Assembly: GCA_026785745.1 (NCBI GenBank) | Contig: JAJAZO010000016.1 | Location: forward strand, 1-5,259 | Length of the DNA stretch: 5,259 nucleotides | From: Chitinophagaceae bacterium | GTDB lineage: Bacteria; Bacteroidota; Bacteroidia; Chitinophagales; Chitinophagaceae | Direction: 5' to 3' | In this document: piece by piece, positions 1-5,259 of the stretch | How the letters are laid out: each line of letters starts with the position of its first letter | Position numbering within the stretch: position 1 is the stretch's first letter | The notes under the pieces: model-generated | The model's input: only the letters and a program-made list of their open reading frames with translations | Told to the model about the DNA's origin: nothing | Database searches by the model: none | Program-made: the position numbers and the translations under genes

Positions 1-417
1 ATTACCGATTATACCATTACAAAAGATTCCATATTCAAAGCGGCTGTTAGTGGTGCTGGGAGTGCTTTGCAATTGTCCATGTATTGTCTTGATCAATACA
101 TTTTACAATTGGACAATGAAATTGGCCAGCCCTGGAAAGACAATAACTATGAAAAATATTTAAAGCTATCGTATCCATTTCTGCATGCTGATAAAATTAA
201 AACACCTACCCTGTTTATGACTGGCGAAAAAGATTTTAATGTACCTGCTGTTGGCAGTGAGCAGATGTACCAGGCCCTGCGATCTATTGGAACACCCACC
301 GAACTGATTGTTTACCCGGGACAGTTTCATGGTATTACCGTGCCGGCTTTTCAAAAAGACCGGTTTGAAAGATATGTTCAGTGGTTTGATAAATATTTAA
401 AGGCAAAGGGATTTTAA
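1..417 (+). CDS. S9-family serine peptidase, C-terminal part (5' end outside window)
   Basis: The frame is open from base 1 to the TAA at 415-417, giving 138 residues that form the C-terminal part of an alpha/beta-hydrolase peptidase of family S9 (prolyl oligopeptidase / acylaminoacyl peptidase type). These enzymes cleave short peptides and, in Bacteroidota, are often exported. The visible part begins with a segment like 'FKAAVSGAG' (residues 12-20), which in the family follows the nucleophile-elbow strand by about twenty residues, so the catalytic Ser should lie just upstream of the window. The block 'GEKDFNVP' (75-82) carries the likely catalytic Asp78 (codon 232-234). 'YPGQFHG' (105-111) carries the likely catalytic His110 (codon 328-330). 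'SEQMYQALRSIG' between them is also typical. The ATG at 67 is internal and not the start. The protein ends in the usual amphipathic helix (FDKYLKAKGF). The family is fairly certain; substrate and cellular location cannot be read here. Confidence 0.9.
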   Translation: MTDYTITKDSIFKAAVSGAGSALQLSMYCLDQYILQLDNEIGQPWKDNNYEKYLKLSYPFLHADKIKTPTLFMTGEKDFNVPAVGSEQMYQALRSIGTPTELIVYPGQFHGITVPAFQKDRFERYVQWFDKYLKAKGF

Positions 418-437
418 AAGAACATAATTTGCAGCAA

Positions 438-938
438 ATGAAACCCATCAAAAATATTTTTATGAAGTTTATTATCATTTCCCTCTCCATAATTTTTTTA
501 TCAGCCTGCGGTGGCAAAGCAGATAAGAAGGAAACTCCCGGCACCGATACTACTGCTCAATCAACTCCGCCAGTCGTTAAAAATAGTACAGATACAATGG
601 TAGTTGATAAAAATGCTGCTGTATATTATATTCCAGATTCTAACCAGATGGAAAAATGGAAAATGAAAGTGGGTGAAAGGGATTTTGCTACAGTAGAAGA
701 TGATTGGTCTTCATATATGAACAGTTCCAACGAATATTTAAAAACTACTAACCTTCCCGTACAAGATGCTTCCGGCAAAAAAGTATTGAAGTTTGTAAAA
801 GCGGATAAGTCAGTAACGCTGGTCGGGTTAGATACACTGAGTAATTTTTGGGGTTTTTATTTATTCAGCACCAGCAAAGAACCGGAATTTGCCGATATTA
901 TTATGATGGAAGAGGCGTATAAGAAATATTTTAAGTAA
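438..938 (+). CDS. Small putative lipoprotein of unknown function
   Basis: A 166-residue protein I do not recognise. From the ATG at 438 it begins with a basic n-region (MKPIKNIFMK), a hydrophobic core and the lipobox LSAC, with Cys24 followed by GGK. It should therefore be cleaved by signal peptidase II and anchored by lipid in the inner or outer membrane. After Cys24 comes a Lys/Thr/Ser/Pro-rich linker (about residues 25-50), then a mixed globular part with the segments 'MEKWKMKVGERDFATVEDD' and 'NFWGFYLFSTSKEPEF', ending in a Lys/Tyr-rich tail. No catalytic motif is visible. Other in-frame starts are a TTG at 429 and an ATG at 462. The 462 start leaves only 15 residues before the Cys, and TTG is less likely, so 438 was chosen; there is no Shine-Dalgarno sequence to decide. 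The gene begins 20 bases after the peptidase stop and may be co-transcribed with it. Lipoprotein assignment is good; function is unknown. Confidence 0.85.
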   Translation: MKPIKNIFMKFIIISLSIIFLSACGGKADKKETPGTDTTAQSTPPVVKNSTDTMVVDKNAAVYYIPDSNQMEKWKMKVGERDFATVEDDWSSYMNSSNEYLKTTNLPVQDASGKKVLKFVKADKSVTLVGLDTLSNFWGFYLFSTSKEPEFADIIMMEEAYKKYFK

Positions 939-985
939 CAGCTAATCATTCTTTTCTCAAAATTGTTCCTCAACTTTAGGCTGAA

Positions 986-2494
986 ATGAAAATTTTATCT
1001 GCCGGAGAAATACGTCTTTGGGATCAATATACGATTGAACAGGAACCCATCGCTTCCATCAGCCTGATGGAAAGAGCCGCAGGCAAATGTGTGGAATGGT
1101 TATTACAACAATACCCAGATGCCGCTTCCTTTGGCATTTTCTGTGGCAAAGGGAATAATGGTGGTGATGGATTGGCCATTTCTAGAATGCTGATTGAAAA
1201 TAAATACCCGGTAACAATCCATATTCTTGAATTTGGGCACCTGGGAACAAATGATTTTCAAACCAATCTTGCCAGGTTACATAAGTTTCCACAAGCAGAT
1301 ATTCATTTTATACAATCAGAAGAAAATTTTCACCCGTTTCCAGCGGGGCAAATAATTATTGATGCCTTATTTGGTTCGGGATTAAACCGGCCATTAGAAG
1401 GAGTAACAGCCAACCTCGTTGAACACATCAATAAATCCCGATGCGAAATTGTTGCCATTGATATTCCAAGTGGCTTGTTTGTTGACCATTCTTCAAAAGG
1501 AGCAACAACTATTCTTGCTGATCATACGTTAAGTTTTCAGTGTTATAAACCGGCTTTCCTTTTTGCAGAAAATGAAGGTGCTGTTGGCGAAATTCATTTC
1601 CTCGATATTGGTTTGCACAATGACTTTTATAAAAAAGTAACCAGTCGTTTTGAATTACTGGATGATACTATCATCCATTCCATTTACAAACCAAGAAAAA
1701 GGTTTTCACATAAGGGGACCTATGGTCATGCACTGCTGGTAGCGGGCAGTTATGGCAAGACCGGGGCAGCCGTATTATCAGCAAAAGCTTGTCTTAGAAG
1801 CGGTGTTGGCCTTATTACTTGTCATATTCCTAAATGTGGTTACGATATTTTACAGTCAACTGTACCCGAAGCGATGGTGATGACAGATTTCAATTCATCT
1901 TTTAATACAAAAGTGGAGGATGACCTGACAAAATACGAAGCCATTGGCATTGGCCCCGGCATCGGCACTGCATCAGAAACAAAAATAATGCTGCAGCAAA
2001 TTTTCGATGCTTACAGGAGTCCTGTTGTGTTAGATGCAGATGCATTAAATATTATGGCTTCGCAAAAAGATTTACTCAAACTAATTCCTGCCGGTTCTAT
2101 ACTTACACCACATCCAAAAGAATTTGAAAGATTGTTTGGTGAAACCGCTAATGAATTTGACCGGGTGCTACTGGCATTGCAAAAAGCAAAAGAACTGAAT
2201 TGCATAATCGTATTAAAAGGACACCATACTTTTATTGCGACTACAGACGGCAAAGGTTTCTTTAATGCTACCGGCAACCCGGGCATGGCCACTGGTGGTA
2301 GTGGTGATGTACTGACCGGGATACTAACCGGTCTTTTAGCACAAGGCTACACTTCTGTTGAAACGGCTATTCTCGGTGTTTACCTGCATGGTGTGGCAGG
2401 AGATTTGTCAGCGAAAGAGCTTTCCATGGAAGCAATGATAGCAAGCGACATTTCCGATAATCTTGGGAGTGCTTTTTCAACCTTAACACCCTGA
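986..2494 (+). CDS. nnr: Bifunctional NAD(P)H-hydrate epimerase / ADP-dependent dehydratase
   Basis: This 502-residue cytoplasmic repair enzyme acts on NADHX and NADPHX, the hydrated forms of NADH and NADPH. The N-terminal YjeF_N domain (about 1-215) interconverts the R and S epimers. It shows the binding motif NNGGDG (57-62), 'DALFGSGL' with Asp126 (likely K+ site), and 'AIDIPSGL' (157-164). The C-terminal ribokinase-like YjeF_C domain (about 225-500) dehydrates the S epimer back to NAD(P)H, using ADP in bacteria. It shows 'HKGTYGHALLVAGS' (242-255), 'GIGPGIGT' (321-328), 'VLDADALN' (348-355), 'TPHPKEFERLFG' (374-385), 'LKGHHT' (410-415) and 'GMATGGSGDVLTG' (433-445), where Asp441 is the expected catalytic base by ribokinase homology. 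Length matches the E. coli YjeF/Nnr fusion and both domains look complete. The ATG at 986 fits the family N-terminus (MKILSAGEIR); no ribosome binding site is seen. The gene starts 47 bases after the lipoprotein gene, with no promoter recognised in between. Confidence 0.97.
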   Translation: MKILSAGEIRLWDQYTIEQEPIASISLMERAAGKCVEWLLQQYPDAASFGIFCGKGNNGGDGLAISRMLIENKYPVTIHILEFGHLGTNDFQTNLARLHKFPQADIHFIQSEENFHPFPAGQIIIDALFGSGLNRPLEGVTANLVEHINKSRCEIVAIDIPSGLFVDHSSKGATTILADHTLSFQCYKPAFLFAENEGAVGEIHFLDIGLHNDFYKKVTSRFELLDDTIIHSIYKPRKRFSHKGTYGHALLVAGSYGKTGAAVLSAKACLRSGVGLITCHIPKCGYDILQSTVPEAMVMTDFNSSFNTKVEDDLTKYEAIGIGPGIGTASETKIMLQQIFDAYRSPVVLDADALNIMASQKDLLKLIPAGSILTPHPKEFERLFGETANEFDRVLLALQKAKELNCIIVLKGHHTFIATTDGKGFFNATGNPGMATGGSGDVLTGILTGLLAQGYTSVETAILGVYLHGVAGDLSAKELSMEAMIASDISDNLGSAFSTLTP

Positions 2495-2535
2495 TTTTAA
2501 AGCCCCTTTAGAGCCTGTTCCATGTTTGCGGGAGG

Positions 2536-2568
2536 TTTGGGGTATTTCCCTGCCTTACCCTATCTTTG
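2536..2568 (+). promoter_or_regulatory. Bacteroidota-type sigma-A promoter for hppA
   Basis: TTTG at 2536-2539 is separated by 21 bases from TATCTTTG at 2561-2568. This matches the primary sigma-factor promoter known from Bacteroides and Flavobacterium (TTTG, about 17-23 bases, TAnnTTTG) without mismatch. Transcription would start a few bases downstream, near 2573-2576, leaving a leader of roughly 50 bases before the hppA ATG at 2624. It sits in the 129-base gap after nnr, so hppA can be transcribed independently of the upstream genes. The start site is inferred from spacing only. Confidence 0.7.
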
Positions 2569-2603
2569 CCGCCCGGCGAAAAAGCCGCTTTTGCTATTAA
2601 TTT

Positions 2604-2618
2604 TTGATTAAGAATCAA
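2604..2618. repeat. Perfect 6-bp inverted repeat just upstream of the hppA start codon
   Basis: TTGATT (2604-2609) and AATCAA (2613-2618) are perfect inverted copies around the spacer AAG, ending 5 bases before the hppA ATG. It lies in the predicted leader, downstream of the promoter. It could be a protein-binding dyad or a weak AU-rich hairpin close to the ribosome landing site, or it may be chance in AT-rich DNA. No regulator family is recognised from the sequence. Confidence 0.35.
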
Positions 2619-2623
2619 CTCGT

Positions 2624-4864
2624 ATGGACAAATTGATTTATCTCGTTCCCATTATGGGACTTATTGGTCTTCTTTACACCATTGTCAAATTCAGGTGGGT
2701 GGCAAAACAGGATGCCGGTACTGACCGCATGAAAGAAATCAGCAACTACATTGCTGAAGGTGCAATGGCTTTTTTGAAAGCTGAATGGAAAATCCTGGGC
2801 TACTTTGTTGCTATCGTTGGCATTTTGCTGGCAGTAATGACTACGGCCAATCCACACTCCCACTGGTCTATTGCTATTGCATTTGTAGTGGGTGCTGTAT
2901 TAAGTGCTTTCGCCGGTTTTATCGGTATGAAAGCCGCAACAAAAGCCAATGTTCGTACTGCACAGGCAGCCCGTACCAGTTTAAGTAAAGCCTTAAATGT
3001 ATCATTTACTGGAGGTGCTGTGATGGGTGTTGGTGTTGCAGGTCTGGCAGTAATGGGTCTTGGTGGTTTGTATATTGTATTAAAACAAGTATTTGCGCCG
3101 GATGCAGCTATCGATTCCGAAGAAATGTTCAGGACAATTGAAGTGCTGACAGGTTTTTCTCTCGGTGCTGAATCTATTGCACTGTTTGCAAGAGTGGGTG
3201 GCGGTATCTATACAAAAGCTGCTGACGTAGGTGCTGATTTGGTGGGTAAAGTAGAAGCCGGTATCCCTGAAGATGACCCAAGAAATCCTGCTACTATTGC
3301 TGATAACGTTGGTGACAACGTAGGTGATGTGGCCGGTATGGGTGCCGACCTTTTTGGTTCTTATGTAGCAACCGTTCTCGCAACAATAGTTTTAGGTCAG
3401 CAAACAATAGTTATCAGTTCTGATGATACGCTAGCTGGATTTGCACCTGTTCTACTTCCAATGCTGATAGCCGGTATCGGTATTTTATTTTCTATCGTTG
3501 GTACATTATTCGTTCGCATCAGTGATAAAGCCGGTATCAATACACATACAGTACAGAAGGCATTGAACATGGGCAACTGGGGTTCGATGGTTCTTACTGC
3601 CATTGCTGCCTTAGGATTAGTGTACTGGTTGGTACCGGAAGCAATGGAATTAAGAGGTGTAATATTTACCAAGTGGGGAGTGATGGGAGCAATAGCTGTC
3701 GGGCTTGCTGTTGGTGCATTAATGAGCATCATTACAGAATACTATACTGCGATGGGCAAACGTCCTGTTAACTCTATCATCCGTCAATCATCAACTGGTC
3801 ATGCTACCAACGTAATCGGTGGACTGGCCGTTGGTATGGAGTCAACCTTCTTACCAATATTGGTTTTAGCTGGTGGTATCTGGGGTTCGTATGAATGTGC
3901 CGGATTATATGGTGTGGCTATTGCCGCTGCGGGTATGATGGCAACAACAGCTATGCAACTGGCTATTGATGCTTTCGGTCCTATTGCAGATAATGCAGGT
4001 GGTATTGCAGAAATGAGTGAATTACCAAAAGATGTTAGAGAAAAAACAGATGTACTGGATGCTGTAGGAAACACTACTGCGGCTTCGGGAAAAGGTTTTG
4101 CGATTGCGTCTGCTGCATTAACAGCACTGGCATTGTTTGCAGCCTTTGTTGGTGTAGCTGGTATTTCAGGTATTGATATTTATAAAGCAAATGTATTAGC
4201 CTGCTTATTTGTTGGCGGCATGATTCCATTTATATTTTCTTCTTTATGTATCCGTGCAGTTGGTGAAGCTGCAATGGCAATGGTAGAAGAAGTTCGCCGT
4301 CAGTTTAAAACCATTCCGGGTATAATGGAAGGTACAGGCAAACCGGAATACGATAAATGTGTGGCTATCTCTACCAAAGCATCATTGAAGAAAATGATGT
4401 TGCCCGGTGCTATTGCTATTATATCACCATTGATAATCGGATTTATGCCCGGCCTTGGTGCAGAAGCTCTTGGTGGTTTCCTTGCCGGTGCTACTGTGTG
4501 TGGCGTATTGATGGGAATGTTTCAGAACAATGCCGGTGGTGCCTGGGACAATGCAAAAAAATCATTTGAAAAAGGCGTGGAGATAAATGGTGAGATGTTT
4601 TATAAAAAATCGGAACCACATAAAGCATCTGTAACGGGTGACACGGTGGGTGATCCTTTTAAAGATACCTCTGGTCCATCCATGAACATCCTTATCAAAC
4701 TGATCTCCATCGTATCATTAGTAATAGCCCCTACCCTGGCGCAGATAGCTGCTAAGAAACAACCAGTAGCTTTACCTCCTACTCCGCCACCAACCGGAAA
4801 AATAATTAAAGCATCTGAACCCGTTGCTGCTATTAATAAAAGCAATACGGTTCAGTATCAATAA
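2624..4864 (+). CDS. hppA: K+-dependent membrane-bound pyrophosphatase (cation pump)
   Basis: A 746-residue inner-membrane protein with the many hydrophobic segments of the 16-helix M-PPase family. It hydrolyses pyrophosphate and uses the energy to move H+ or Na+ out of the cytoplasm. Active-site blocks are intact: [11 protein letters not shown] (201-211), [10 protein letters not shown] (213-222), DNVGDNVGD (227-235), 'DNAGGIAEM' (456-464), 'WDNAKKSFE' (641-649) and [15 protein letters not shown] (672-686). In the segment [10 protein letters not shown] (482-491), Ala486 and Gly489 occupy the positions that are Ala and Gly in K+-dependent enzymes and Lys and Thr in K+-independent ones, so K+ dependence is predicted. 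Helix 6 reads LFGSYVAT (243-250), without the usual gate Glu, while helix 5 has Glu183 (GFSLGAES), a combination I associate with Flavobacterium-type H+ pumps. The pumped ion is thus probably H+, but this is inferred. After the last helix (about 689-708) there is an unusual proline-rich tail to residue 746. The gene has its own promoter and a terminator about 100 bases after its stop. Confidence 0.98.
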   Translation: MDKLIYLVPIMGLIGLLYTIVKFRWVAKQDAGTDRMKEISNYIAEGAMAFLKAEWKILGYFVAIVGILLAVMTTANPHSHWSIAIAFVVGAVLSAFAGFIGMKAATKANVRTAQAARTSLSKALNVSFTGGAVMGVGVAGLAVMGLGGLYIVLKQVFAPDAAIDSEEMFRTIEVLTGFSLGAESIALFARVGGGIYTKAADVGADLVGKVEAGIPEDDPRNPATIADNVGDNVGDVAGMGADLFGSYVATVLATIVLGQQTIVISSDDTLAGFAPVLLPMLIAGIGILFSIVGTLFVRISDKAGINTHTVQKALNMGNWGSMVLTAIAALGLVYWLVPEAMELRGVIFTKWGVMGAIAVGLAVGALMSIITEYYTAMGKRPVNSIIRQSSTGHATNVIGGLAVGMESTFLPILVLAGGIWGSYECAGLYGVAIAAAGMMATTAMQLAIDAFGPIADNAGGIAEMSELPKDVREKTDVLDAVGNTTAASGKGFAIASAALTALALFAAFVGVAGISGIDIYKANVLACLFVGGMIPFIFSSLCIRAVGEAAMAMVEEVRRQFKTIPGIMEGTGKPEYDKCVAISTKASLKKMMLPGAIAIISPLIIGFMPGLGAEALGGFLAGATVCGVLMGMFQNNAGGAWDNAKKSFEKGVEINGEMFYKKSEPHKASVTGDTVGDPFKDTSGPSMNILIKLISIVSLVIAPTLAQIAAKKQPVALPPTPPPTGKIIKASEPVAAINKSNTVQYQ

Positions 4865-4871
4865 AGAACTC

Positions 4872-4930
4872 ACCAGCCTTCGCCAATTCACCCGCCGAAG
4901 TTTTAACGAAGGCGGGAAGCTATGGCTGGT
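4872..4930. repeat. Nested palindromic intergenic element (REP-like)
   Basis: An outer inverted repeat, ACCAGCC (4872-4878) with GGCTGGT (4924-4930), encloses a GC-rich inner one, CCCGCC (4891-4896) with GGCGGG (4911-4916). Inside the inner arms the sequence continues as GAA, GTT, TT, AAC, GAA. GTT (4900-4902) pairs with AAC (4905-4907), and the two GAA triplets face each other as a symmetric internal loop able to form tandem G-A pairs. The element begins 7 bases after the hppA stop. There is no T-run directly after it, so it is not itself a standard terminator. Its form resembles dispersed bacterial palindromic repeats; copy number cannot be judged from one window. Confidence 0.7.
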
Positions 4931-4960
4931 AAATAAAAGCTTAATCAGAACCATTACATT

Positions 4961-4995
4961 AAGTCCTGCTGTTTCTACAGCGGGACTTATTTTTT
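4961..4995 (+). terminator. Rho-independent terminator downstream of hppA
   Basis: An 11-bp stem is formed by 4961-4971 (AAGTCCTGCTG) and 4978-4988 (CAGCGGGACTT), with one T-G wobble (4967 with 4982) and a 6-base loop TTTCTA. It is followed by A and six T residues (4990-4995). This is a textbook intrinsic terminator on the + strand, ending the hppA transcript about 100-130 bases after the stop codon, beyond the palindromic element. Confidence 0.9.
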
Positions 4996-5017
4996 GGAAC
5001 ACTCTTTTGTATTGTCC

Positions 5018-5060
5018 ATTCCGACGAAGAGCTTGTGCCGAACTTGATTCGGGAAGGAAT
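5018..5060. repeat. Degenerate nested palindrome, likely a dispersed intergenic repeat
   Basis: Outer arms ATTCC (5018-5022) and GGAAT (5056-5060) enclose inner arms CCGAA (5038-5042) and TTCGG (5048-5052) around the loop CTTGA. The phrases 'CATTCCGACGAAG' and 'GTGCCGAACTTGATTCGG' look like pieces of palindromic repeats that I recall as scattered between genes in Bacteroidota genomes; that is memory, not a search. The stems are short and the inner flanks no longer pair (GTG before, GAA after), so this copy seems decayed. It lies between the terminator and the next gene and shows no coding potential. Confidence 0.5.
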
Positions 5061-5140
5061 CTTGGATTATTTCCCCGGCTGCATTGCTATTTTTAGCCCG
5101 GTTGTGTCATACTCTTGTGCTTTCTGTTCGCTACTTTGCT

Positions 5141-5173
5141 TTTGTTTAGCCTTCTTACTTGTCAATAGGTTTT
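5141..5173 (+). promoter_or_regulatory. Possible Bacteroidota-type promoter for the gene starting at 5197
   Basis: TTTG (5141-5144), 21 bases, then TAGGTTTT (5166-5173), which matches TAnnTTTG except for the last base. The transcript would begin roughly 5178-5182, about 15-20 bases before the ATG at 5197. A promoter is expected here because of the terminator at 4961-4995. An alternative -7 box, TTATTTTG (5175-5182), also has one mismatch but lacks a well-spaced TTTG upstream. Confidence 0.35.
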
Positions 5174-5196
5174 CTTATTTTGCGGATAAATCATTC

Positions 5197-5259
5197 ATGA
5201 GTAAAAAAGCCATTGCCCGGATCAAAATCAACAAACTCATGTATCAGGCAGTATTGAGA
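5197..5259 (+). CDS. 5' end of an unidentified gene (runs off the window)
   Basis: An ATG at 5197 opens a frame that stays open for 21 codons to the last base of the window, reading MSKKAIARIKINKLMYQAVL and one more Arg. The basic, non-hydrophobic N-terminus suggests a cytoplasmic protein with no signal peptide. The phrase 'ARIKINKL' faintly resembles the N-terminus of some type I restriction R-subunit / DEAD-type helicase proteins (RIKINKLLEEAGWR-like), but 21 residues are too few for an assignment. The gene follows a terminator and a possible promoter, so it probably begins a new transcription unit. The start is supported by the change from AT-rich non-coding sequence and by the lack of an in-frame alternative nearby, not by a ribosome binding site. 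Confidence 0.55.
   Translation, partial: MSKKAIARIKINKLMYQAVLR

Noticed and set aside
429..437. TTG at 429 as start of the lipoprotein gene
   Set aside because: It adds only three residues before a good ATG at 438 and has no ribosome binding site; the ATG gives a normal lipoprotein signal peptide.
2011..2292. Minus-strand open frame inside nnr
   Set aside because: It is antisense to conserved YjeF_C motifs and has no promoter or recognisable product.
2498..2510. Small hairpin TAAAG-CCC-CTTTA after nnr as a terminator
   Set aside because: Only five pairs, mostly A-T, with no T-run after it; too weak to call.
2599..2606. AATTTTTG as an alternative -7 box for hppA
   Set aside because: One mismatch to TAnnTTTG, no TTTG at proper spacing upstream, and it would leave almost no leader; the 2536-2568 promoter is perfect.
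3397..4074. Minus-strand open frames inside hppA (3397-3732 and 3799-4074)
   Set aside because: They are antisense to strongly conserved hppA codons; the Ala/Ile/Pro-rich translations are what the complement of a Gly/Ala/Val-rich membrane gene gives.
4824..5096. Open frame of 90 codons on the + strand
   Set aside because: It starts inside hppA in another frame, then runs through the nested palindrome, the terminator and the decayed repeat. Its composition is that of non-coding DNA and no family is recognisable.
5075..5101. Inverted repeat CCGGCT ... AGCCCGG in the last spacer
   Set aside because: It needs a bulged base and a 14-base loop; probably chance or further decay debris of the neighbouring repeat.
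4865..5196. CRISPR array, tRNA or other RNA gene in the longest gene-free stretch
   Set aside because: No regularly spaced direct repeats and no cloverleaf or T-loop signature were seen; the structure present is explained by two palindromic elements and one terminator.

Overview
The window is a stretch of ordinary chromosome from a member of the Bacteroidota, most likely Chitinophagaceae or a close relative. Three things point there. The upstream region of the pyrophosphatase gene carries the Bacteroidota-type promoter (TTTG, 21 bases, TATCTTTG). None of the gene starts has a clear Shine-Dalgarno sequence. The protein sequences themselves look like this phylum. The exact genus cannot be read from the sequence. 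All genes lie on the + strand.

Layout: (1) positions 1-417 hold the 3' end of an S9-family serine peptidase (prolyl oligopeptidase / acylaminoacyl peptidase type), with the catalytic Asp and His inside the window and the Ser outside it. (2) 438-938 is a small lipoprotein of unknown function, 20 bases after the peptidase. (3) 986-2494 is a complete bifunctional NAD(P)HX repair enzyme (epimerase fused to dehydratase). These three are closely spaced (gaps of 20 and 47 bases) and could be read through from one upstream promoter. (4) 2495-2623 is an intergenic region with a good promoter and a small perfect dyad in front of (5) hppA, 2624-4864, a complete K+-dependent membrane-bound pyrophosphatase. 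(6) 4865-5196 is a 332-base gene-free stretch holding a nested palindromic element, a strong rho-independent terminator and a second, degenerate palindromic repeat. It ends with a possible promoter for (7) a new reading frame that starts at 5197 and runs off the window after 21 codons.

Functionally, the two complete enzymes are housekeeping energy-metabolism proteins: Nnr repairs damaged NADH/NADPH, and HppA uses the pyrophosphate released by biosynthesis to pump cations across the inner membrane. No shared pathway is apparent, and hppA appears to be its own transcription unit between a promoter and a terminator.

I see no new multi-gene system. The points most worth a second look are the pyrophosphatase ion-gate glutamate, which is missing from helix 6 and seems to be replaced by Glu183 in helix 5; the proline-rich C-terminal tail of the same protein; and the two palindromic elements flanking the terminator downstream of hppA, which look like dispersed intergenic repeats.
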